NCBI RefSeq assembly: GCF_001567585.1
Contig: NZ_LRQV01000056.1
Coordinates: 1 to 39,863, forward strand
From: Micromonospora rosaria
GTDB taxonomy: Bacteria; Actinomycetota; Actinomycetes; Mycobacteriales; Micromonosporaceae
Length of the DNA: 39,863 bases
Direction of reading: 5' to 3'
A program made the translations under genes and the position numbers. The notes beneath the pieces were generated by a model, which saw only the letters and a program-made list of their open reading frames with translations, did not search any database and had not been told where the DNA came from. Positions 1 to 7,295 of the stretch are shown here, piece after piece (positions within the stretch are counted from its first letter, which is position 1; each line of letters starts with the position of its first letter).

Positions 1-432
1 CGCCCGCGCCAACCGGGTCGCGTTGTGGACCACCACCTCCGCGTCCCCGCCGTCGGTGCCCCCCACCAGCAACACCACGTCCGGGCGGGCCGCCCGCACC
101 GCCGCCACGTCCGCCCCGGCCAACCGGCCCGCCGCCACGTGCACCACATCCGCGCCCGCCGACAACCCGGCCCGCCGCCCCGCCCGCGCCGTCACCAACG
201 GCTCGTACCCGACCACCGCCAGCCGCAACCCGCCACCCGCCGACGAACACACGTACCACGGCACGTCCCGCCCCGCGCCCGCCGCCGCCACCGCCGCGTC
301 CAGGCCGTGCAGCACGTCCGTGCCCACCGACGTCGGCACCGCCGCCACCGCGACCAGGCCACCCCCGGCCAGGTCCACCACCGCCACCTTCGTGAACGTG
401 GACCCGACGTCGGCGCAGACCGCCAGACTCAC
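1..432 (-). CDS. MutL/GlmL-family actin-like ATPase (partial), candidate aminomutase reactivase
   Basis: The first 144 codons of a longer gene that runs off the left edge. The GTG start at 432 overlaps the stop of the ammonia-lyase gene (GTGA). Near the N-terminus the protein reads DVGSTFTKV, the phosphate-1 loop of the actin/Hsp70 ATPase fold, and later LLVGGTDGGD, typical of the glutamate mutase L (GlmL/MutL) family. Proteins of this family sit beside adenosylcobalamin-dependent mutases and are thought to reactivate or chaperone them. As last visible gene of an operon with lysine 5,6-aminomutase, a suicide-inactivating B12/PLP enzyme, a reactivase role for KamDE is the natural inference. 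Family assignment is fairly sure; function is inferred from context. Confidence 0.8.
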   Translation of the reverse strand, partial: MSLAVCADVGSTFTKVAVVDLAGGGLVAVAAVPTSVGTDVLHGLDAAVAAAGAGRDVPWYVCSSAGGGLRLAVVGYEPLVTARAGRRAGLSAGADVVHVAAGRLAGADVAAVRAARPDVVLLVGGTDGGDAEVVVHNATRLARA

Positions 433-821
433 GCCGCCGCCGGCACGACCACGGTCCCCGTCGCCGTCACCGCCACCACCGGCTCCACCAACACCTCCGC
501 CGCCGACCCGCCCCGCTCCGGACGCCCCCGGCACACCACCCGCGCCACGAAATCGACCGTACGGCTGCGCGTCCCCACCCGCGTCACCGTCGCCACCACC
601 TCCAGCACGTCCCCCGCCCGCACCGGCGACCGGAACTGCACCTCCGAGTACGAGGCGAACAACCCCTCGTCCCCGTCGGCCCGGATACACACCTCCGTCG
701 CCACGTCCCCGAACAGCCCCAGCACGTACGCCCCGTCCACCAGGTTCCCCGCGTAGTGCGCGTGCCCGTACGGCACGTACCGCCGGTGCGTCACCGTCAA
801 CCCCACCCGCGCGCCCGTCAC
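429..821 (-). CDS. kal: 3-aminobutyryl-CoA ammonia lyase (hotdog fold)
   Basis: A 130-residue protein with the block GHAHYAGNLVDGAYVLGLFGD near residues 18-38, closely like the HYGGNLVDGA...LFGDVATE stretch of clostridial Kal proteins. Kal removes ammonia from 3-aminobutyryl-CoA to give crotonyl-CoA, the last specific step of lysine fermentation. The rest looks like a hotdog thioesterase/dehydratase domain and the length is normal for the family. The GTG start overlaps the kamE stop by 4 nt (GTGA), so translation is probably coupled. Its presence tells that this is a catabolic cluster and not beta-lysine biosynthesis for an antibiotic. Confidence 0.85.
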   Translation of the reverse strand: MTGARVGLTVTHRRYVPYGHAHYAGNLVDGAYVLGLFGDVATEVCIRADGDEGLFASYSEVQFRSPVRAGDVLEVVATVTRVGTRSRTVDFVARVVCRGRPERGGSAAEVLVEPVVAVTATGTVVVPAAA

Positions 822-1570
822 CGCGCCGCCCCCCTGCCCGTCACCAACGCGTGCACCAGATACGACGCCACCTCACCCGGCGTCGTCCCCCGACCGAAGA
901 TCCGGTCCACCCCCAACTCGGCCGCCATCGACTCGTCGAACCGCGGCCCACCCACGATCAACAACGGCCGCCGCCCCGCCGGCACCGCCTCCCGGAACGC
1001 CGCCGACATCTCCCGCGTGTTGTGCAGATGCGCGTCCCGCTGCGTCACCACCTGCGACACCAACACCGCGTCCGCCCGCTCCCGCCGCGCCGCCGCCACC
1101 AACTCCGGCACACTCACCTGCGCACCCAGGTTCGTCACCGTCAACTCCCGGTAGTACTCCAGACCCTTCTCCCCCGCGATGCCCTTCACGTTGAGGATCG
1201 CGTCGATCCCCACCGTGTGCGCGTCCGTCCCGATGCACGCCCCCACCACCGACAACTTCCGCCGCAACCGCTGCTTCACGACCGTGTTGACCTCCCGCGC
1301 CGACAACAACGGAAAGTCCCGCTCCACCACCCGCACCGCCGACAGGTCCACCAGATGGTTCACCCGCCCGTACACCACGAAGAACGTGTACCCGTCGCCC
1401 ATCTGCTTCGCGTGCACCACCATCGCCGGGTCGATGCCCATCTTCGCCGCCAACTGCACCGCCGCGCCCTCGGCCCGCTTGTCGTGCGGCACCGGCAACG
1501 TGAACGACACCTGCACCATGCCGTCACCCGTGGTGTCCCCGTACGGCCGCACCACCGACCCCCCGCTCAC
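818..1570 (-). CDS. kamE: Lysine 5,6-aminomutase beta subunit (B12- and PLP-binding)
   Basis: A 250-residue protein with the base-off cobalamin motif DxHxxG at residues 116-121 (D116, H118, G121). H118 should be the lower cobalt ligand. K129 lies exactly 11 residues after it, the same spacing as the cobalt-ligand His and PLP-binding Lys of the clostridial enzyme, so both cofactor sites appear intact. The C-terminal Rossmann-like domain has the expected LLIVGGP block. With KamD it moves the terminal amino group of beta-lysine (or D-lysine) from C6 to C5, giving 3,5-diaminohexanoate. The ATG overlaps the kamD stop (ATGA), consistent with equimolar subunits. Confidence 0.93.
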   Translation of the reverse strand: MSGGSVVRPYGDTTGDGMVQVSFTLPVPHDKRAEGAAVQLAAKMGIDPAMVVHAKQMGDGYTFFVVYGRVNHLVDLSAVRVVERDFPLLSAREVNTVVKQRLRRKLSVVGACIGTDAHTVGIDAILNVKGIAGEKGLEYYRELTVTNLGAQVSVPELVAAARRERADAVLVSQVVTQRDAHLHNTREMSAAFREAVPAGRRPLLIVGGPRFDESMAAELGVDRIFGRGTTPGEVASYLVHALVTGRGAAR

Positions 1571-3126
1571 GCCGGCCGCTCCAGGATCTCCGTCGCCGGG
1601 TTGTAGTAGTCCGCCTCGTGCGCCGCCACCCCGTCCAGCCCCTTACCCCGGTCCGCCGGCCGCCGCATGATCCCGAACGTGCCCTCGGCGATCGCGGTCA
1701 ACAACGACCGCTCCCCGATCCGCTCCAGCAACTCCACGGCCTCACCGAGCACCCGCTGCGCCCGCTGCTGGACGAACCCGCCCGGCGCCGGCACGAAATC
1801 CTCGTGCAACCCACCCGCCGCGCCCAACACGTACCGCACGTTCTGCAACGCGATGTCCCGGTCCGACAACCACGGCGTCACCACCGCCTCGGTCATCATC
1901 CCCACCAGCAGGATCCCCTGCCCCGTCATGGCACCCACCAGGTTGAAGAACCCGTCCAGCAGGTTCCCCCGGAACACGTCCCCCGTCATGTGCTTCGTCG
2001 GCGGCATCCACTTCAACGGCGCATCCGGAAACAACTCCCGCGCCAACAACGCGTGCGCCAACTCCAACCGCAACGACTCCGGCACATCCGGATTGATCTC
2101 GAACGCGTGCCCCAACCCCAACTGCCAGTCCGCCAACCCCGCCTCGTGCGCGAAGAACTCGTTCAACAACTGCGACACCGTCACCGTGTGCGCCTCGTCC
2201 ACCGCGTCCGCCGTGGTCAGGTAGTTGTCCTCACCCGTGTTGATCACGATCCCCGCCCGCGCGTGCACCTGCCGCGAGAACCGCTGATCCACGAACGTCC
2301 GCACCGGATTGATGTCCCGGAACAAGATCCCGTACATCGAGTCGTTGAGCATCATGTCCAGCCGCTCCAGACCCGCCAACGCGGCCATCTCCGGCATGCA
2401 CAACCCCGACGCGTAGTTCGTCAACCGCACGTACCGACCCAACTCCCGCGACGACTCGTCCAACGCCGCCCGCATCAACCGGAAGTTCTCCTGCGTCGCG
2501 TACGTCCCCGCGAACCCCTCCCGCGTCGCCCCCTCCGGCACGTAGTCCAACAACGACTGCCCCGTCGACCGGATCACCGCGATCACGTCCGCACCCGCCC
2601 GCGCCGCCGCCTGCGCCTGCGGAATGTCCTCGTAGATGTCCCCCGTCGCCACGATCAGATAGATCCACGGCCGCCGCGCCGGATCCCCGAACCGCCGCAC
2701 CAACCGGTCCCGCTCCGCGCGCCGCCGGTCGATCCGCCGCACCCCCGCCGCCACCGCCTTCCGCGACGCCCGCCGCGCCGCCGTCGCCGCCTTCCCCGAC
2801 GGCAGCGCGAACCGCACCGACCCGGCCGCCGCCTTCTGCGCCAGCACCGTCACATCCGCGAGACCCTCCCGCGCCAACGCGTCGAACACCGGCACCGCCA
2901 CCCCGTGCCCCAGCCCCACGTCCGCGACCACCGCGTCCACCAACCGGTTCACCCACGGAATACCGTCCGGGTCGGCCCCCGCCACCCCCGCCAACCGCAG
3001 CACCGCCCGCTCCACCGACACCGTCGTGTGACTGCGCGCCAGATCCACCACCGGCTGCCCGACCCGCCGCGCCAACTCCCGCGCCCGCGCCACCACCACC
3101 GGATCCAGATCAAGCTTTCCCATCAC
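1567..3126 (-). CDS. kamD: Lysine 5,6-aminomutase alpha subunit
   Basis: A 519-residue TIM-barrel subunit of the adenosylcobalamin-dependent D-lysine/beta-lysine 5,6-aminomutase. Recognisable family blocks include IYLIVATGDIYEDIPQAQAA, YVPEGATREGFAGTYATQEN and NDSMYGILFRDINPVRTF, and the length is normal. Two starts are possible: GTG at 3126, which overlaps the amidohydrolase stop by 4 nt, or the next codon ATG at 3123, which overlaps it by 1 nt; they differ by one residue. It lies directly before kamE, as in anaerobic lysine fermenters. Finding this oxygen-tolerant but B12-requiring step in an actinomycete implies a cobalamin supply. Confidence 0.93.
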   Translation of the reverse strand: MMGKLDLDPVVVARARELARRVGQPVVDLARSHTTVSVERAVLRLAGVAGADPDGIPWVNRLVDAVVADVGLGHGVAVPVFDALAREGLADVTVLAQKAAAGSVRFALPSGKAATAARRASRKAVAAGVRRIDRRRAERDRLVRRFGDPARRPWIYLIVATGDIYEDIPQAQAAARAGADVIAVIRSTGQSLLDYVPEGATREGFAGTYATQENFRLMRAALDESSRELGRYVRLTNYASGLCMPEMAALAGLERLDMMLNDSMYGILFRDINPVRTFVDQRFSRQVHARAGIVINTGEDNYLTTADAVDEAHTVTVSQLLNEFFAHEAGLADWQLGLGHAFEINPDVPESLRLELAHALLARELFPDAPLKWMPPTKHMTGDVFRGNLLDGFFNLVGAMTGQGILLVGMMTEAVVTPWLSDRDIALQNVRYVLGAAGGLHEDFVPAPGGFVQQRAQRVLGEAVELLERIGERSLLTAIAEGTFGIMRRPADRGKGLDGVAAHEADYYNPATEILERPA

Positions 3127-4694
3127 ACCGACCCATCCTCATAGATCACCTCACCACGCAGCACCGTCGCCCGACACACCGGCAACGGCGTCGGATCCGC
3201 CACCCCCCGCGCCTCCGGGTCCACCGCCTGCACCACCGGCAGACCCCGCTCCACCCCCGCCGGCGTCGACCACACCGCGAACGTCGCCGGCGCCCCCAAC
3301 GCCACCACACCCTCCGCGTCCAGACCCACCGCACGCCACCCACCCCGGGTGTGCGCCGCGAACGCCGCCCGCACACTCATCCGCTGCACCGGATTGTGAT
3401 GCGCCACCGCCGCCCGCACCGCACCCCACGGATCCAACGGCGTCACCGGCGCATCCGACCCGAACGCCAACGCCACCCCGACCCCGTGCATCGCGCCCAG
3501 CGGATTCGACTCCAACGCCCGCGTCAACCCCAGCCGCGACTCGTACATCCGACCCGCCCCACCCCACAACCGGTCGAACGCCGGCTGCACCGACGCCACC
3601 ACCCCGAACTCCACGAACCCCGCGATCAACCGCCGGGTCATCAACTCCGCGTGCTCGATCCGGTGCCGCGCCGCCCGCACCCGCTCCACACCCAGCTTCT
3701 CCGCCGCCCCCGCGAACCCCGCCAACACCGTCCCGATCGCCGCGTCCCCGATCGCGTGGAACCCGCCCTGCACCCCGTGCGCCGCACAGTCCACCAGATG
3801 GTCACGCACCTGCTCGGCACTCAGATACCCGTGCCCGCACGCCCCCGCCTCCCCGTCCCGGTACGCCTGCGACACGTGCGCCGTCCGCGACCCCAACGCC
3901 CCGTCCGCGAACAGATCCCCACCGGCGCCCACCGCACCCAACTCCCGGGCCCGCGCCGCACCACCCAACTCACCCCAGTACCCGTACACCTCCGGCACCC
4001 CGACCCCGGACAGCCGCAACAGCCCCGTGAAGTCCTCCTCGTCCGAGATGTCCGGCCCACCGCACTCGTGCACCGCCGCGATCCCCACCGCCGCCGCCCG
4101 CGCCAACGCCACCCGCTGCGCCGCCACCCGCTGCGCCCGCGTCACCGACCCCTGCGCCGCCGCCCGCACCACGTGGTGCGCGTCCCGCCGCACCCACCCC
4201 GACACGTCGTACCCCGCGACCGACACCACCTCCGGACACGCCGCCAGCAACGCCCGCGACACCAACGCCGAATGGATCGACGCCTGCGACAGGTACACCC
4301 GCCGCCCACCGGCCGCCCGACCCACCTCGTCGGCGTCCGGCAACCGCCGGTCCCCCCACGTCGACTCGTCCCAGCCGTGCCCCAGCACCACCGCGTCCGC
4401 CGGCAACCCCGCCGCGAACCCCGCCACCGCCGCCAGCAACTCCCCCGCCGACCGCACCCCCGACAGGTCCAGTCCCGACAACACCAACCCGGTGTCCGTC
4501 GTGTGCACGTGCGCGTCCACGAACGCCGGCGTCACCAACGCCCCGTCCAGCTCCACCACCCGGTCCGCGACCGGCGCGTCCGCGTCCACACCCAACCAGG
4601 CGATCCGCCCGTCCCGCACCAACAGCGCCGTCGCGCTCGGATCCGCCGGACAGTGCAGCACGCCGCCGCGATACAACGTCGAGGGGTTCGTCAT
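3123..4694 (-). CDS. YtcJ-like metal-dependent amidohydrolase
   Basis: A 523-residue amidohydrolase of the large YtcJ/N-substituted formamide deformylase-like group (amidohydrolase family 3). An HxH metal motif is at residues 62-64 in VDAHVH. Later come RHRIEHAEL and FGSDAPVTPLDPW, which supply the further metal-ligand His and Asp of the amidohydrolase barrel. The ATG at 4694 is preferred: it gives the usual short N-terminal beta segment and leaves only a 4-nt gap after kdd, whereas the open frame reaching 4733 would add 13 residues overlapping kdd. It is translationally packed between kdd and kamD, so it should work with lysine breakdown, but the known pathway has no amide hydrolysis. Releasing lysine or an intermediate from an acylated or lactam form is one idea only. 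Confidence 0.85.
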   Translation of the reverse strand: MTNPSTLYRGGVLHCPADPSATALLVRDGRIAWLGVDADAPVADRVVELDGALVTPAFVDAHVHTTDTGLVLSGLDLSGVRSAGELLAAVAGFAAGLPADAVVLGHGWDESTWGDRRLPDADEVGRAAGGRRVYLSQASIHSALVSRALLAACPEVVSVAGYDVSGWVRRDAHHVVRAAAQGSVTRAQRVAAQRVALARAAAVGIAAVHECGGPDISDEEDFTGLLRLSGVGVPEVYGYWGELGGAARARELGAVGAGGDLFADGALGSRTAHVSQAYRDGEAGACGHGYLSAEQVRDHLVDCAAHGVQGGFHAIGDAAIGTVLAGFAGAAEKLGVERVRAARHRIEHAELMTRRLIAGFVEFGVVASVQPAFDRLWGGAGRMYESRLGLTRALESNPLGAMHGVGVALAFGSDAPVTPLDPWGAVRAAVAHHNPVQRMSVRAAFAAHTRGGWRAVGLDAEGVVALGAPATFAVWSTPAGVERGLPVVQAVDPEARGVADPTPLPVCRATVLRGEVIYEDGSV

Positions 4695-4698
4695 GGCT

Positions 4699-5760
4699 TC
4701 AGTCTGCCGCCAACCGGGCCGCGAAGAGCCCACGCACCCCAGGCTCGGAACGCACCAGATCCAACGCCAACTCCGCGTGCCCCGGCACGTACCCGTTGCC
4801 CACCACCATCGTCACGTCCGCCGCCAGACCCTCCGCGCCCAACGCCGCCGCCGCGAAACTCGTCGCCATCGAGAAGAACACCACCGTCCCGCCGTCCTCC
4901 GTAGCCAGCACCGCCCCGTGCTCACACCCCGGCACGTCCACGCAGACCACCGTCACGTCCGCCGGCACCCCCAACGCCGTCGTCACCGCCGTCGACACCC
5001 CCACCGGATCCCGCGCGTCGGCCACCGCCACCACGTCCGCCAGCCCGGCCGCCACCAGGGCGTCCCGCTCCGCCGCCACCGGCACCACCCCGACGGTCCG
5101 CCCGGCACCCGCCCGCCGCGCCGCCACCAGCGACAACGACCCGCTCTTCCCGGCGCCACCGAACACCGCCACCGTCACCGGCCGCGGATCGGCCTCCCGC
5201 CGCCGTTGCGCCACCCGCTCGGCCACCACCCGCGCCGTCAACGCCGGCGCCCCGCACACGTCCAGCACCGCCAGCGACAGCTCCGGATCCAGGTCCGTCG
5301 GCAGCACCGCCGCGATCGACCGGGCGAACAGGATCGCGTACCCCGCACACGGCACCTGCTCGCTGCGCCCGTCCCACCGGGCCAACCCGTCGGTGAGCAC
5401 CAGCGGGGTCAACGTCAGCGACACCAACGACGCCACCCGGTCCCCCGGCCGCAGACCCAACGGCGACCGCCGGCCCGCCTCGTCGACCGTGCCGATCAGC
5501 ATCCCGCCCGACCCGGTCACCGGGTTCTGCATCTTCCCCCGCGTCGCGACGATCTCCAGGACCTCGGCGCGGATCCGGTCCCCGTCCCCGCCGTGCTTGT
5601 CCCACAACTGACGAAAACTCGCCGCGTCCAGGTTCAGCCGCTCCACCCGCACCCGCACCTCGTTCGGCCCGACCACGGGACTGGCGTCCAGTCGCCACGC
5701 CGCCTGCGGCAGCACCCCCGCCGGCTCCACGACACGGTGCAACCCCACCGGTGACGTCAC
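4699..5760 (-). CDS. kdd: L-erythro-3,5-diaminohexanoate dehydrogenase
   Basis: A 353-residue NAD(P)-dependent dehydrogenase matching Kdd. Family blocks include LNLDAASFRQL near residue 42, VTGSGGMLIGTV near residue 81 and VFGGAGKSGSLS, the glycine-rich nucleotide-binding turn. It oxidises the C3 amine of 3,5-diaminohexanoate to the keto acid, releasing ammonia and reduced NAD(P). The GTG start at 5760 has a purine-rich GGGAGG ribosome-binding site a few bases upstream. It is the first gene of the leftward operon and is divergent from kamA across a 133-bp control region. The downstream cleavage enzyme Kce is not seen here. Confidence 0.88.
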   Translation of the reverse strand: MTSPVGLHRVVEPAGVLPQAAWRLDASPVVGPNEVRVRVERLNLDAASFRQLWDKHGGDGDRIRAEVLEIVATRGKMQNPVTGSGGMLIGTVDEAGRRSPLGLRPGDRVASLVSLTLTPLVLTDGLARWDGRSEQVPCAGYAILFARSIAAVLPTDLDPELSLAVLDVCGAPALTARVVAERVAQRRREADPRPVTVAVFGGAGKSGSLSLVAARRAGAGRTVGVVPVAAERDALVAAGLADVVAVADARDPVGVSTAVTTALGVPADVTVVCVDVPGCEHGAVLATEDGGTVVFFSMATSFAAAALGAEGLAADVTMVVGNGYVPGHAELALDLVRSEPGVRGLFAARLAAD

Positions 5761-5814
5761 GACAACCTCCCCTGTCGCCGACCGAACCCCCGCCCCGGAC
5801 TCGTCTGACGGGAA

Positions 5815-5860
5815 AACTTACGGCAGAATAATTTCTCAGCAGAATAATTTCCAGTAGCCT
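5815..5860. promoter_or_regulatory. Divergent kdd/kamA promoter-operator with direct repeats
   Basis: This AT-rich island holds two perfect copies of GCAGAATAATTTC at 5823-5835 and 5839-5851, a 16-nt period. A candidate -10 for kamA, TAGCCT, is at 5855-5860. A candidate -10 for kdd, TAAGTT on the other strand, is at 5815-5820. The repeats lie where the -35 regions of both promoters would be, so one regulator could control both operons. The binding protein is unknown. Confidence 0.5.
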
Positions 5861-5893
5861 ACGAGCCCGACGATCACCACCCGAGGAGGGGCC

Positions 5894-7288
5894 GTGACCC
5901 GGACGCACCCCGTCGACGCCATCCCCGCGCCCCGCCCCACCACCGACGCCGGGCAACCCTACGAGTACCGCCGCACCCCACTGGTCGAACCCGACTGGAC
6001 CCGCTTCCCCGGCTGGCGCCACGTCACCCGCGACCAATGGGAATCCGCCCAGTGGCAACGCGCCCACTGCGTCAAGAACATCAAACAACTCCGCGCCGTC
6101 CTCGGCGACCTCGTCGACGACACCTTCTACACCGACCTCGACGCCGACCAACGCGCGCTGTCCACCATGTCCATGCTGGTGCCACCCCAGATGATCAACA
6201 CCATGGTCCCGGACGCCCCGGTCACCACCGACGCCCTGCGCGCCGACCCGGTCCGCCGCTACATGATCCCGATCGCCTCCGACCGGCGCACCGACTGGCC
6301 GTCCCACCCGTACGCCACCCGCGACTCCCTGCACGAGCACGACATGTGGGTCGCCGAGGGCCTCACCCACCGCTACCCCACCAAGGTCCTCGCCGAACTG
6401 CTCGCCACCTGCCCCCAGTACTGCGGCCACTGCACCCGGATGGACCTGGTCGGCAACTCCACCCCCACCGTCGACAAACTCAAGCTCACCCTCCGGCCCG
6501 TCGACCGGTACGACGCGCACATCGCCTACCTCAAGGCCCACCCCGGCGTCCGCGACGTGGTCGTCTCCGGCGGCGACGTCGCCAACGTGCCGTGGCGCAA
6601 CCTGGAGTCGTACCTGATGCGGCTGCTCGACATCGAGACCGTCCGCGACATCCGGCTCGCCACCAAGGCCCTCATGGGCCTGCCCCAGCACTGGCTCCAA
6701 CCCGACGTCGTCGAGGGCCTGGAACGGGTCGCCCACACCGCCGCCCGACGCGGCGTCAACCTCGCCATCCACACCCACGTCAACCACGCGCAGTCGCTCA
6801 CCCCGCTGGTCGCCCGGGCCGCCCAGACCGCCCTCGACGTCGGCGTCCGCGACGTCCGCAACCAGGGCGTGCTGATGCGCGGCGTCAACGCCACCAGCAC
6901 CGACCTGCTCGACCTCTGCTTCGCGCTCCAGGGCGAGGCCGGCATCCTGCCGTACTACTTCTACCTGTGCGACATGATCCCCAACGCCGAGCACTGGCGC
7001 GTCCCGGTCTGGCACGCCCAGCAGCTCCAGCACGACATCATGGGCTACCTGCCCGGGTACGCCACCCCACGGATCGTCTGCGACGTGCCCTTCGTCGGCA
7101 AGCGTTGGGTGCACATGCTCACCGAGTACGACCGCGAACGCGGCATCTCCTACTGGACCAAGAACTACCGCACCTCCATCGAGTCGGCCGACCTGGCCGC
7201 CCTGCAGAAGCGGTACGCCTACTACGACCCGATCGACACCCTCCCCGCCTCCGGCCAGCGTTGGTGGTACGACCACCGCACCGACTGA
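5894..7288 (+). CDS. kamA: Lysine 2,3-aminomutase family radical SAM enzyme
   Basis: A 464-residue radical SAM/PLP aminomutase that should convert L-lysine to beta-lysine and so feed KamDE. The cluster motif CxxxCxxC is at C173, C177 and C180, followed by VVSGGD at 223-228 and HTHVNH at 293-298. D360, in the CD pair, and D397 match the two substrate-binding aspartates of clostridial lysine 2,3-aminomutase. The PLP lysine is probably K403, but the usual PGGGGK loop is replaced by PFVGK, one residue shorter. The typical C-terminal zinc cysteine cluster of the clostridial enzyme is not obvious. Start is GTG after a strong GAGGAGGGG at 5883-5891. Family is sure; exact substrate rests on the neighbours. 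Confidence 0.88.
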   Translation: MTRTHPVDAIPAPRPTTDAGQPYEYRRTPLVEPDWTRFPGWRHVTRDQWESAQWQRAHCVKNIKQLRAVLGDLVDDTFYTDLDADQRALSTMSMLVPPQMINTMVPDAPVTTDALRADPVRRYMIPIASDRRTDWPSHPYATRDSLHEHDMWVAEGLTHRYPTKVLAELLATCPQYCGHCTRMDLVGNSTPTVDKLKLTLRPVDRYDAHIAYLKAHPGVRDVVVSGGDVANVPWRNLESYLMRLLDIETVRDIRLATKALMGLPQHWLQPDVVEGLERVAHTAARRGVNLAIHTHVNHAQSLTPLVARAAQTALDVGVRDVRNQGVLMRGVNATSTDLLDLCFALQGEAGILPYYFYLCDMIPNAEHWRVPVWHAQQLQHDIMGYLPGYATPRIVCDVPFVGKRWVHMLTEYDRERGISYWTKNYRTSIESADLAALQKRYAYYDPIDTLPASGQRWWYDHRTD

Positions 7289-7295
7289 CCGCCCG

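Noticed and set aside
23..5754. Long + strand frames across the leftward lysine operon
   Set aside because: Pro/Arg/Thr-rich antisense shadows; all family motifs lie on the minus strand.
5894..7288. kamA as part of beta-lysine biosynthesis for a streptothricin- or viomycin-like antibiotic
   Set aside because: No NRPS or beta-lysine ligase gene is near; kamDE, kdd and kal point to breakdown.
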